Shown here in pieces: positions 40,330 through 40,360 of a stretch of DNA of 40,360 bases. Each line of letters starts with the position of its first letter. Within the stretch, counting starts at the first letter, position 1. A model generated the notes under the pieces. That model was not told where the DNA came from, ran no database searches, and saw nothing but the letters and a program-made list of their open reading frames with translations. Location: positions 1 through 40,360 of the forward strand of contig UQJF01000009.1 in assembly GCA_900541315.1 (NCBI GenBank), written 5' to 3'. This DNA is from an uncultured Clostridium sp. (GTDB taxonomy: Bacteria > Bacillota > Clostridia > Lachnospirales > Lachnospiraceae). The translations under genes were made by a program, and so were the position numbers.

Positions 40330-40360
40330 CTGTCTCTTATACACATCTGACGCTGCCGAC
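40330..40360. other. Nextera adapter contamination at the contig end
   Basis: From 40330 the sequence reads CTGTCTCTTATACACATCT, the Tn5 mosaic end used in Nextera libraries, followed by GACGCTGCCGAC, the start of the matching adapter. It is a sequencing artefact, not genomic DNA. It makes the false protein tail LYTSDAAD in the GntR frame. Confidence 0.97.

Overview
The window looks like the end of a chromosomal contig from an anaerobic, endospore-forming Firmicute, most likely a Lachnospiraceae-type Clostridium relative. The reasons are strong AGGAGG-type ribosome binding sites, low-to-moderate GC, a spore protein (YyaC), a ferredoxin-type aldo/keto reductase, AGCS and YgeY-type amino-acid utilisation genes, and a block of genes (ireB, ruvX, DUF1292, mltG-like, trmR, trhP) that matches the Bacillus yrzL-yrrK-yrzB / yrrL-yrrM-yrrO neighbourhood. 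The species cannot be named from sequence alone. The last 31 bases are not genomic: they are the Nextera transposase adapter, fused in frame to a truncated GntR gene.

1-13.8 kb is metabolic. It holds an iron-sulfur aldo/keto reductase, a YitT membrane protein, an M20 peptidase, a nucleotidyltransferase, an AT-rich GNAT gene, the spore protein YyaC, a membrane LysM protein whose N-terminus resembles an inactive MPN/JAB domain, a DUF5711 propeller-like protein and a ROK glucokinase. A three-gene unit follows: a GntR/FCD regulator, a YgeY-type M20 hydrolase and an alanine/sodium symporter. A palindrome at the hydrolase transcription start is a candidate operator.

13.9-20.4 kb is an accessory region. 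It contains a secreted cell-wall-binding protein, a 33-codon ORF with a good ribosome binding site, the 3' remnant of an HxlR regulator, and a sulfur/D-amino-acid module: an unrecognised 393-aa protein with a His/Cys-rich N-terminus, a TauE/SafE permease, a LysR regulator and D-cysteine desulfhydrase. Two long hairpin elements (B and C) fill the 627-bp gap to the right of it.

20.4-39.8 kb is mostly conserved housekeeping on the plus strand: MtaB, IreB, RuvX, DUF1292, RNase J, a truncated MltG-like protein, TrmR, TrhP, a DUF218 protein, an M16 peptidase, Era, RecO, a lipoprotein, glycyl-tRNA synthetase, a two-component system and Sua5. Four tRNA-modification enzymes occur here (Sua5 and MtaB on the t6A/ms2t6A path; TrhP and TrmR on the ho5U/mo5U path).

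The most unusual content is non-coding. There are at least five families of structured repeats. Element A (about 163 bp, with a possible 4-bp target duplication) lies just upstream of a ribosome binding site. Elements B and C are giant imperfect palindromes. Element D is a terminator-linked family with tandem, cloverleaf-like units at three loci, whose stems vary in sequence but keep 4-nt loops. Element E is a short hairpin repeat present twice. No tRNA, rRNA, CRISPR array or transposase gene was seen.
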